Shown here one piece after another: positions 48,036-58,980 of a stretch of DNA of 64,000 nucleotides. The stretch spans positions 12,665,501 through 12,729,500 of the forward strand of contig OW285192.1 of NCBI GenBank assembly GCA_935421135.1, in the 5' to 3' direction. Every line of letters begins with the position of its first letter. The first letter of the stretch is position 1. Below the pieces are notes generated by a model that was given only the letters and a program-made list of their open reading frames with translations, had not been told where the DNA came from and ran no database searches. Both the position numbers and the translations under genes were made by a program. Source of the DNA: Bugulina stolonifera. Its lineage: Eukaryota; Bryozoa; Gymnolaemata; Cheilostomatida; Bugulidae.

Positions 48036-51000
48036 TCAGTGTTTCTTTCTCCTGTAATAGTATAGGCATACTGTAACATCACATGGTCATAGTTAATGTG
48101 CAAAAGTGATAAATAGTAATATATCATATGTTATATGTATATGTACAATGTATATGTACAATGTATATACATATATACATTGTACATGTACATGTGTACT
48201 ATATGTGTGTGGATCTGGATATAATATTATATCTGTCAACACTGCCTGATTCCACACTCCATTTGAGTCTCCCTGATTTTCAACTCACACCCAAATTTCA
48301 AATCCCCACCCAAATGTGAAACCTCCCTCAGTTTTATCACATGTATTTGACAAATACGTTTCTTTACAGCACAGTACAAAGTGACGGCAATGAGCTATTC
48401 AAAACAGAGTAGCATACAAAGTAATGATGTCTACAGTATATATTATGAGTCATATAATACATTATGATTCATCCACTAATAATTAGTAATATTGAGATAA
48501 TATTTGAATTCCTACCCTATACGGTGCATATACATTATACTGGCCAGCGCATGCCCTTATACCTTGTGTATTCCTAATCCTACCAACACGACCAACACGC
48601 ACATGTATACATTAAACTCCTTATTAATTCTGAGTATAATTAATTAGCTATATGTTGACAGACATGATTAGTATCATCACAATCATGGGTGGGAAGACAG
48701 AGTATATGGGGGGGGGGGGGGGGGCTATTAGTGACCACACAGATAGAGTGAATAGTAATGGAGCACAGTCTAAGGAGGCGGTGACTAATGCCAATTTCCC
48801 TGCTATTTGCATACGACTGTTCAAGATTGAGGTTTCTGTGGCCTTTTAAAAACAAATTTACTTACTTACTATGTTATATTAAAATGGCAATGAGCTATTT
48901 TAGTATTTAGCAATGCCGGAGAAAGTTCATGGGATGGATTCTCGTATTTCCTTACCTCTTAGCAGCTGATGAAGCCGAGCCTTTACCTTTAGATTTAGAT
49001 TTTAGTCCTTTACTCATTGGTTTTGGTGGTTCAGGAGCTAACGCCTCACTATAACAACATGATAATACTGGACTAGTATCCAAATAGTACTGTGTAACCA
49101 AGTAGGGAGTGTAGCAAATAACTAGGTGAAGAAAAAAGAAATAGGGTGTAGTTTAACTTTCATTTTAGAAATATTTGAGCTCTTCCATTACTGGTGTTCA
49201 TGCAGCCTACAGCTCATGGTTGGATGGGTTATAGTCTAGTGAATGGTACACAGGTGTTTCACAAATGACCTTTGGTAATTAGAAGTTCATAATTGATTTG
49301 GAGGCTAGGTTTTCAAATGCACTTTTGACACATATACCTTAAATGGTTGCCTTGGAAAATGACACTCATGTGCAATAACACATTCCGCAGTGATCAGTGT
49401 CTTATTTATATTGATGCTGCGAAACGAAACCGGACCTGATGTTATAAGTGAACATCATTGTGCAAAGTCAATAGGTGCAAGTAACTAGAACTGGAGTAGA
49501 AATCTCCCAGTTATATACAGCAACACTTGGTAGTTCTGCTGTAGGATAGCGATTATTAGAACACAGAGCCTTAGATCCTACCTGACTGCATCTTCTGCTT
49601 CTTCCAAAGTCTCAGGTTCTATGGTTATATCAAACCCACTCATTCCTAAAACCATGGGTAAAACAAATGTTACACGTAAAATTTCGCACATTATGACTTG
49701 AAAATCACACATTAATTGTTGTGGTTCCATTTCCAACATGAGAAAACTCCAATATTTATATAAGACTTCTAAACTACGTATAACAAGTGCTGCAGAGTCT
49801 AGGTTGAGTTCCCAGACAACAAACATGTATTTATGATGAACAATGCAAAGGGAATATATGATAGTACAGGCTAAGTACTGACCAGCAAGCTCTAGAAGTT
49901 TCTGAGCATCATCATCTTCTCCCAGCCCGTCCAATACTTCCACAGCATTATTACCTTCTGATCTCTCCTCAGTGTCCGACAGTGAGAATATGGAAGGGGT
50001 GGCCTCTCTAATAATATAAACAGCCATGATATACACATAGAAACAGAAATACATTCCTATTTTTAGTCACCTAATACTCCTTGCCAGAACCCAACAACGA
50101 GCCGGCCTGTACAGAGATTTCTCTAATATTTGGTCCAGAGCTTCGAACCAGTAAAGCAGTCGCTCAAGGGAGGGATGGGAATACCGGGCTTACAGAGTCT
50201 TAACATTTAATTAAGAGGAAAACGCATTGTAGACTGCTGCAATGTCACATTCGTAGCCCAGGAAACGCAACACAATTGGCTACCACATGGTAAGTGTTCA
50301 CTGCATACGAATAAATCCACTAACTCAGTTTAATTTATACAATACATTTGAATCAATAAAATATTCACTTCTAATTATAATATTGCAGCATATACATGTA
50401 CATGCAACATTGAAGTAAAAGTTGCCCTCTCTCTGATAAAAAGCAAAGAGAAATGACAACTCCTACGTTACTGACTACAGTGAACACAGCACCACATAAC
50501 AGAGAATAGGCTGGTTTACTACCTGTTGATGGAAGCCAAGGCATCGAGCAGGTGCTCTGGCAGTTCTTTGGTGAGTGTTATCTTCACATAAGCAGCATGT
50601 AGTTCAGTACACTTCAACAACAGCTTATCATGCCTGTCTACTGTACTACTCCTATAGTCAAGTAGTAAATGCCTGAGATCCACATGCCCAACCTGGGCTA
50701 GAGTACGGTGCATACTGTCCTACAATGGTACCCCACACCAACTGCTTTATTTGCACAGAAAACAATAGTTGTAGATTCATGATGGTACTGTTGTACACAC
50801 TATGAACTGAGGTAGTCACAAACAGCTGATTGAATATAATTAGTAATCAGTACTTAGTACTATTCCATATTTCATGTAAAACTAAAATGCACATTGTATA
50901 ATCGCTACGATATTAATTAAATTTCTCAGGAGTTGGAGGTAGCAACTCTATACTAGGCGAAAGCCCCTAGAATTATTTTTCTGTCAAAGACAGGATGCAG

Positions 51001-52947
51001 TGCACAATCTCCTCTAGCCCCTATTGGTCAATGTCAATGCTATTATGCTAACCTGGAATCCAGTGTACCCACATTCTGCCTCCATATCCACGTTATGTCG
51101 TAACTGTGTTAGTAGCTTATTATAAAATATCTGACAGGCTCCAGCCAAGGCATCTAATGCTGAAGGAGCAGCCTCTACATGCATACAATACAGATTGGTC
51201 AGATAGCTGGTGCTCATCTCGAGCTAAGACAGTTTCACTTCATTTATATCAGAAGTCGTCCCCTCTGTAGGCGAACATTTTTTTATAACAATTTAATTAT
51301 GTTATAAATCCTTGATGATAGTTGTATGTTCAAAACACATCAACATAACGAACAAAATTTAATATACTATATAGTATATACATATGTTATGTACATGTAC
51401 ATTTTACATCATTACCATACCACATGTATTAGGAGTTGCCTACTCTCATAGCTTACCCTCGTATCCTTGGTGCAATGCAATCTGTGCCATTGCTCTTCTT
51501 AGCAGTTGGTTACAAGTAGAAGGTTTTATTGTGGGAGGAGCAAGTCCAATACCCCTTACAAAGTCTCTAAAATTTATTATATGATCAGATAGCAGATTAA
51601 ATTTAATAATCACCACTTTCTATAAACATAAAACCGTGAATTATTGTAAACAAAATATTCAGTGTCTGATATCCCAGGTAAAACCTGAAGCTAAAATACG
51701 TAAAACTTATATACGAATCTAAATTTCTTTGAAATATCTGATATAGCTCTATTTGCTGTGTACTATTTCAGCACTAGCTGTACACTGACATGGTTGTAGA
51801 GAGGTATTGTTTGGAATAACTATTGTTTATCAGGAAACAGATTTCTGCAATCAAATGTAAAGAATATGATTGTAAAACTATCCTATTATTTACCACTAAA
51901 ATTTGTAAGCATTTTCCAATATAAAACTGGAATATACTAACCTTACCTATCATGAATATCCGTGTCGTCTGCAGAGCTGTTCTGTCTGGAATGGCAGTTA
52001 ACACATGGAGGAGGTGAAGGACATTCCTTTAACTCTACATTTGCCTCCCCAACCTGGTAAACAACGCACATTGCTTGCATCCATGAAGCATTAATAGGAC
52101 ACTAGGTATATTGATGACACATGCAAATGAAACATACAACACAATGTAAATCCTGTTGAACATTTGACAGGTGCAAGCTCCTGCAGCTACCTGCTCTGAC
52201 ATGTAAATCATAGAAGGAAACTTACAATGTGCTCACTTAGCTGTTGAACAGCAACGTCTATCAATGAATGTAGTTGAGATCGGTAGCGTTCAAGTTGTAT
52301 TGTGTGATCAACAATTCCACCCTTTACACTAGTTTGTTCACTACAAGTCATAGTAATATACAATAAAATAATAAACGCAAATCATTTAGGGATTTGTCAG
52401 CTGTAACACAAGAGCAAAGAAAAATATCATAATTACCATGACAGTTAACAGATTATTGAATTCTGTACATAAGCCTAAATTTTCAAGCATGTAGTCGAAC
52501 AGAAAAACCACCAAATTTCATATCATTACAGCATCTGCTTTCCGCATGTTTGTACAAACAGCCATATATATTTCTGTCAATGCTCAGACGAACTGATTCT
52601 ATCTATGTTATATTTTACTTATAAGGACCTTTATTTATGAGCAGCCAGTGACTTGGTTTCACATTTTTAAAAACATTACTGTATTATATACTTTGCACAA
52701 TGTACAAAGTACGAGTATATAATGTAGTCATGTAAAATGCACTGGCACTTTATGTTAAAAGAGAAAGTAATGCCCTCACATAGGCCTACCTGGATAGCTG
52801 TGTGTCTTCCTTGATGTTTATAACTGGAGGAGAAATAAAAGAGGGTTCTGGCTTTGAATCGTAACTGGAAAGAAGGAAATCCTGGGAAGATAATAAACCT
52901 TCACTTGACTCAATCTGATCTGAATATTCTCCCCAGTATGCAGACAT
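48036..52947 (-). CDS. SUPT7L: SUPT7L / STAF65-gamma ortholog, STAGA (SAGA) subunit (368 aa)
   Basis: Exons (-): 52947-52790, 52340-52226, 52053-51947, 51566-51457, 51174-51053, 50719-50523, 50007-49883, 49645-49582, 49048-48956, 48051-48036; 1107 bases in frame. SUPT7L is a core subunit of the SAGA/STAGA histone acetyltransferase coactivator; its bromodomain-associated histone fold pairs with a TAF/ADA partner. Evidence: the N-terminus MSAYWGEY resembles human with its YWGE; VDHTIQLERYRSQLHSLIDV matches the human HTIQL helix; the histone fold at about 140-230 (STCNQLLRRAMAQIALHQGY, then SALDALAGACQIFYNKLLTQ, then HNVDMEAECGYTGF) follows the human order. An acidic segment (LSDTEERSEG, GEDDDAQKLLE) and a basic tail ending KRRKKH complete it, like the basic human C-terminus. 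Human SUPT7L has 414 aa. The last exon carries only six codons including the stop, after a 0.9-kb intron. Confidence 0.88.
48708..48724. repeat. G17 homopolymer in the last SUPT7L intron
   Basis: Seventeen consecutive G (17 C in the SUPT7L transcript sense) flanked by AGTATAT and CTATTAG. Length-unstable by nature and prone to sequencing error. Confidence 0.9.
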
Positions 52948-53789
52948 TTCGACTGCTTGATATCAGCGCAGCAACAAATAGACTGAAAGATTCAACTCAA
53001 GATTACTGGATCTCACAGGTAAAAGCTCAGATCAGCCCTATTTAGACATATTACTCATCTATGAACTTTCTATTCACCAACATAAAACAACACATGAAGA
53101 AATATTGTTGGTCTTGTAACTGCCATACTTGCCAAGCAACAGAAGCAAACAATCTGAACAAATCTGGTCTTGGCTACTCAAAATCGCTGGACAAAGTCTG
53201 ACTGTATATTATTTGACTAAAAATTATTTTTAAAAAGTATAAAAGTACCTATTTTAGTGCTAGTTAGTGATTTTCAAAATATTTTCTTCAATGTAGAAGA
53301 CTTATTTTAGGTTGTACCTTGGGATCTACAAGGGTTGGTAACATATTCATCATAGATGAAAATCAGTATGACTGAAAAATTACTAGGGACAGACAAAAAC
53401 AGGTGTCCTGACAAAATCTTGAAACTTGACAAAGATGGTAACTGCAACTCTACTCCATGCACTGAGGGTTGAGTTGCCCACACACTCGACTCTGGTCTGC
53501 ATAATGCAGCTCGATGTAATTGAACACAATTACGCAAGTGATAATGGCAGTAGCAGGAGTGTGTTGATGTCTCTGCAAGTAGTCTTTCAAATAATCAATT
53601 GTTGCATATAAATAGTGACAATTAGCATATTTAAGAGTTGTCCACTCTTGTGCACTTGAGCGATTACAACTCCTCACTGAAATTAATTGGCTGACTGTAG
53701 ATAGGACAGGTATATATAGGAGAGGAGTACCTACACTAAGTAGTAGTCTCAGTAGAGAGATAGACAGATACCTAGAGTAGACTGTGAAA
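52948..53789. other. Region upstream of SUPT7L
   Basis: Presumed SUPT7L promoter and 5' UTR. A minus-strand ORF at 53450-53854 (134 codons) shows no recognisable domain and lacks strong splice signals; a weak upstream-gene possibility only. TATATATAGG at 53711-53720 faces the plus strand. Confidence 0.4.
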
Positions 53790-53909
53790 ATGAGGCATGG
53801 AGAGACAGCAGTATTGACTGTCGACATACCTGTAGATAAGTCACACAGTGACAAGAGTGGACGACGACATAGACGTTACACGTACATATTAAACAAATGT
53901 ATAAGCTAG
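53790..53909 (+). CDS. Weak candidate: 39-aa ORF downstream of a TATA-like box
   Basis: ATG at 53790 opens a polar ORF (MRHGETAVLTVDIPVDKSHS, then DKSGRRHRRYTY) about 75 bases after TATATATAGG. A GT donor lies inside it (CGTTACAC|GTACAT), but no downstream acceptor I tried keeps the frame open, including those near 54112, 54147 and 54170. It may be a first exon whose partners I did not find, or chance. Confidence 0.15.
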   Translation: MRHGETAVLTVDIPVDKSHSDKSGRRHRRYTYILNKCIS

Positions 53910-54060
53910 TAGAAAACACGAAAATGAAAGAAAAACTACAAAATAGAAAACCAAATAAAAACTAATAAAACACTAAAACAAAAACACTAAAAACTTAACT
54001 ACAACAGTGTGGAGCGTGTGGAGTGTAGGTGGATCGTATGCTACCCAGTAACTCATATCA

Positions 54061-54251
54061 ATGCGTACTAAGAAGCAAGGATATATGCGGAAAAACTATC
54101 TCGTTGTAGACCTCAGAATAGAGTCGACCCCGTCACATCCTAGACCACAGAGCCTGAACCTACCCCACACAGCTTACTACATTGGAGATCAAGGTGCTGA
54201 CAAAAGGACCTACAGACAGCGTACTACTACTACATACTACGTACAGCTGGT
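54061..54251 (+). other. Weak candidate exon ahead of a GTGAGT donor
   Basis: Open frame (LVVDLRIESTPSHPRPQSLN ... RTYRQRTTTTYYVQL) ending at CAGCTG|GTGAGT. Composition is moderately coding-like, but no homology is recognised and no phase-compatible partner was found. Confidence 0.15.
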
Positions 54252-54397
54252 GAGTCCTAAGTACTTTGGCTCCAATTAAATGTTATAACTGACAATACCA
54301 ATTTTAGTTATAACACAATTACAATCATATCATGTACACACATGCAACCCATTTTTGCCTTAATCACACATCACGTTCCGCGTCTCCCTGATCAACT

Positions 54398-56653
54398 CAA
54401 GGGCGCATCTAGCTAGGGTCGCATGGGTCGTGCAAACCCCCTTTGTCCTAAGCTTTTTTTATATAACACCAAAAGTAGATAATTTATTTAGGCTTATTAG
54501 TAAATTACAACTAGCTAGCTGGCACTTTCCGGCTTTCTATTGACTCATAGAGGTAACTCTATGTATTGACTTGTTGGGAAGTTACAGGCTGTGAGTCCGC
54601 AGTGAATACATAGACATACTTCAACCTATAATAAATTTAATCTAACAACATTGCTGTGTTTATGGAATTGTTACAGCATATTTTATTGGACAAGAGAATT
54701 GATCAATGAAAACAAGTTCAATTTAAAATCTTCCAATCAGAGCAAGAGTGGCTACTTGGGCAAAGATAGTCTTTGTTCTTGGGCTACCTTCTCAACAGGT
54801 CAAGGTTAAATTTGTTTTTATTCATTGGATTCCATTCATTTCAAGAATTTTCAAAAAATTAAATTAAAAATACTCATGAATCGATTACCTGCTAACACTA
54901 AAAGCAGAAAACTGAGTTAGAATCATTTAGTTGCCCTACTACTGCAGTAAACACAGGTTTTTACCACAACTTGAACTCAATTTTTATTTATTTATTTTTC
55001 AATTTTGGTTTTGAAACTTTCATGTCACTTTATTGTTTATTGTTGCAAAAACTTTCAAATTGCTATAAATAATTATGCTATCAATTGTTGTTAATTTTCT
55101 TTTAAAAACATGCTGTTCTCAATGAGGCACACTAGAGAAAGTTTGAATTAATTTGAAAAAATTTGAATATTGTTTTATATAATAATATTATAGGCTACAC
55201 GATACTGTGACATGATAAGAGTACTTTCACTCATATGACTAATGACAATCATGGGCAAGTGCTTGGCTACAAGCATTATGACTTGTATGCCAAAACCAAA
55301 GAATATGAAGAACTAGTAACAGCTTTTGCTCTAAAGAAGCCAAGAAGGCTGCAATTATTAAATCCTATGGGTGATTCCCATTAAAGCTTTGCTTGACTTA
55401 CAGCCTAGACTATTATTCTCCCCTTTACTTGAATTCTGTGAATTGCTGGTAAATGTTGTAAAATCTATTTTATATGCATATTGTTAGACAGTTTCAGTTG
55501 TAGTTAAAGTGGGAGTAGCACCAAAGACTGGGTAGTCTTCCTGAGTTGTCCCTTCTTGTATGAGCAGAGAAATATAATTGGAAACCATTTATGCTAAATT
55601 TGGTTATTCATTTCTCTTTCGGCGCTAATATTGTTTTACCATAAGTAGTTATGTGTATTTTGGAAAAATACTAGAAAATCAGACACCCACTACCTCTATT
55701 CACTCATGGGAGTTTTTCGAAAATATGAAGAAGTTGTCTTATCATTGTAGTATACCCTCAAATAAATGAGAAGTTTCCTTGCTAATTGCACTTCCTTGAT
55801 GTTTGAAATAAAAAAGACAAGTGAATATATGTGGTCAAGTATCATGTTATCAAAAGGGTAAAAGAATTTATAAACTCTTGGTTAATAGAAAAGTTATTGA
55901 ATAAAAGCTTTTCCATTTGCTTTATAACAAGGTTAACTGGGTTACTCAGATGACATAGACTGCCTTTGTTTGAGATCCATTTGTGGTTGATGACATCATC
56001 TGCTGTTGCACTAGCAGACCTTTTTGAATAGCTCTAGGCAAGTACTATTCAACAAGCTATTCAGCCTTTTGATTAGTTTTGGTCAATTTTGGAAATACTC
56101 CCTCTTTAAGATCAAATAAAGTATTCACTGTACAATATAATATTTCATAAACCAAGTTTATGGCTGAAGTGCTACATACTCTATCAAACAGTATCTCATT
56201 TGAAAGTTGAGCTGAATTTATGAAATCTAACATCCAACATTAATCATGTCCAATTCAATCTAGCATATTTAATATTGTAAGTCATCTATGTATACAATGT
56301 ATAGTATTCTGACTCATCAAATTTTGATCAAAGCAATAGATCATCACTTTGGAAGTAATTTTTTAGAACAGCAGAATAGAAATTATGCACAATAAACGGT
56401 TTATTGAAAAATGTGTTGGTCAGAAATGCACAATGCAGATTGGAGTGTCTTACACAACACTAAAATAATCTTTTAGGTACAAGACTTCCATGTTCAATCA
56501 TACTCATGGAGTGAATAAAAAGTTTTATATTTATTCGTTCAAGTAACAGATCTTTGTGGTGGGATAAAGTGAAATTGTGGCCGGAGTTTATTTTGCCAAT
56601 AAGTCCCAGCCTGAGTGAGAACCCCCTTCAGGTCTGTCCTAGAATCGCCCCTG
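54398..56653. mobile_element. Possible hAT-like DNA transposon, decayed or non-autonomous (2.26 kb)
   Basis: The left end CAAGGGCGCATCTAG and the reverse complement of the right end CAGGGGCGATTCTAG match at 12 of 15 positions. Both resemble the CAGGGGCG-type terminal inverted repeats seen on many animal hAT elements. Each end is followed inward by a C-rich or G-rich run (CCCCC). The element is flanked by CAACT at 54393-54397 and 56654-56658, a possible 5-bp target-site duplication. Most hAT elements make 8 bp, so the superfamily is not certain. The interior is AT-rich with no intact transposase; the longest coding-like stretch is a 49-codon ORF starting MTNDNHGQVLGYKHYDLYAK at about 55230. 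Confidence 0.45.
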
Positions 56654-56658
56654 CAACT

Positions 56659-58087
56659 TAAGTTTCTACATGAGACTCCACGACTTTCAATTCAACCCAC
56701 AAGATTAACTAAGACTTAAAATAATTTTATTTTAATTTTATTTTTATTTTAATTGCACCCAATCCGATTTTCACACCTGACCCTTGATCCTTACTCAAGG
56801 AACTTGACATGTTTTATGGGCACAGTAATGTTGTACATTCTCATTTTACATCGATATATACCTTGAATCCTTGCACTGAACTTGAATTGATTACATATCA
56901 CATTGCATTATTATAATTATTATTTTCTCCGTTATTTACATGGAATAATAGAAACATGAATTTGCAGTTCTAGCCTTAGTACCTTGAATAACAGAATCAA
57001 ATAGACTACGGGCTTAATAGCATAAGCACAAACTCTGATTGCAAAAATTGCTACCAAGGAAATAATGTTTTATTACCAACGCGTAGTCCTGTCGTCGTAA
57101 TTTGTGTTGAGGTTTGCATTATCGCAGGTAGAAAACACAACATATCTCTATAAACAGCAAAACCTTGATACAATACACTAACGTACGCAGTTTAATTTTT
57201 GCTGCGGGAAAATCCAAAGTCTATAAAATGTTGTTAAAACGCACATTCATTTTCTGATTTCGGACTGTCCTCTGCTCGTAGGCAACATTGTGTGCCAAAC
57301 AGAAAAATACTCAAGTCAAGTAAAATTACATATTTTCAATCGGTCGAAAGTCATTTAGAGTCAAGTCATCAGACGAAGCAAGTCAAAAGTCGAGCGAGAG
57401 TAGAGTAAATAAAGTATAAACACTAACACTTCACTAGTAAACGCAAAACATCAGTTTTAAAAAGTGTGTAAAAAATTATTTGGAATTGTGAGCGTAGATA
57501 AGTAATTTAAAAACAAAGAGTAATGGTACATATAGATGCTCTCTATTTATTTATTTCTTAATATTCCAATACCAATAAATATTGATATGGGAAGAAATTG
57601 GTTAGTATGAAATAGCAAACACCCGGGGGAAAAGTGTATGCAAGTGTGAAAACAGGCAATGGGTAATGGCTAGTGTTAGATGCTATTCACTGTTAAGTAC
57701 AGTAGTGGTGGAGAACAAAGGCTATTTCAAATTTGCACCTATTTATTGTAGTTCTGTTTTGCTACAAGCTCTCCAGTTTTTCTATGGTGAACAAATTACA
57801 CCAAACCAATGGAACTAGGCCTATCATTGAAAGCTGTATGATAAGAGTCAAGTAATAGCAATAGGAAAGTGGAAGTAGAAGTCAATCTCCAGCTTTCACA
57901 CAATGCTAGAGCACAAGTCAATCAAAAGTAATGAAAAGCTACTGCCCAAGTCGAGTAAAATCACTTGATTAAACAACAACGTGTTCCATTTTATTTGAAC
58001 TCAATCTTGAATATCAATCTGAGTGCCGTGTGCGTCTTTTTTAGCTGAATGATTTTATAGACTGTTACTAAAATTGCTAATATTTGT
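56659..58087. other. Intergenic, no gene seen
   Basis: AT-rich sequence. 57100-57420 contains less AT-rich words (GTCGTCGTAATTTGTG, AGTCGAGCGAGAG) but no supported exon. Confidence 0.45.
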
Positions 58088-58380
58088 CAAGCACCACTCA
58101 TTGTTTGTGGTGATTTAAATATGCTATCTATAAATTAGTTAGAGTGTGCTGTGTCATCTAGAGGTATCATGCCACAGATTTCCTTGAATTGTGTGGTTTA
58201 ATTGAATCTGGCACAATATATAAACCAAGCTACTCATGTGAAAATCAACATTCTTGATGTTGTATTAATGAATATGTATTGTGTTAAGTCAATTTAATTA
58301 CATAAACCTATAATCACTGATCATTCAATCATAGACATTGAAATTGACTTAGGTGTAACAAATGCAGTTCCACGCAGGTG
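58088..58380 (+). pseudogene. Decayed non-LTR retrotransposon endonuclease fragment
   Basis: Conceptual translation over about 100 codons shows the ordered motifs of an APE-type endonuclease: APLIVCGDLNML, then FLELCGLIES, then ATHVKINILDVVLMN, then KPIITDHSIIDIEIDLG. The family blocks are GD-x-N, L-D-x-x-L and D-H-x-x. At least three in-frame stops and two frameshifts break it, and no reverse transcriptase follows downstream. A dead 5'-truncated or internally truncated LINE copy in the region upstream of MIS12. Confidence 0.65.
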
Positions 58381-58980
58381 AGATTATAACGACTAACAAT
58401 AAAGACCTGCAACTCTGATAGTTCCTCTTTTCCCCTAACCTGGGGTTTAGGAACTTAGACAAGACAAGCGAGAGAAAATTCCCTTTGTGCATGAAAACAG
58501 GCTAAAGTCATATCATCTGGTTTGAATAGAAATATTAACAGAGAAATTCCCCACGGTAACAGCATTGTTTTCCTCCGGTCATTCTTTGAGAGCGCAGTGG
58601 AGGACTTGAGATCACTGAATGTGTACCATTCCAGGTAGTAGGGCAGAGTTCCAGGCCTCCTTGGTTGGATAGCATTACTGAAAAATTGTTAAAAACAACA
58701 AAACACATTTAACAAAGTGGAACAGACGGCCTGCAAATATATATATTAGGAAATTTGAAAAACCCTGCAGGGAGAATAAAAAATAATAAAGAAGAGAAAA
58801 GCGCAGTATCTCACCAATATATGATTTCAACCATTGCTTGAGGGTAACCCCAAACCTCCTTACAGGTACCTGAGAGAAAAGCATTCAAATGATGGTGAAA
58901 TAAATATAGCCATAGCCACTGACATGAGGTACATTCATCTCAATGGTGATTCTGTAATGCTTTAAATGCGATTTTGTAGG

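Noticed and set aside
53450..53854. 134-codon minus-strand ORF upstream of SUPT7L
   Set aside because: No domain, leucine/serine-rich composition and no clear acceptor or donor; not supported as a gene.
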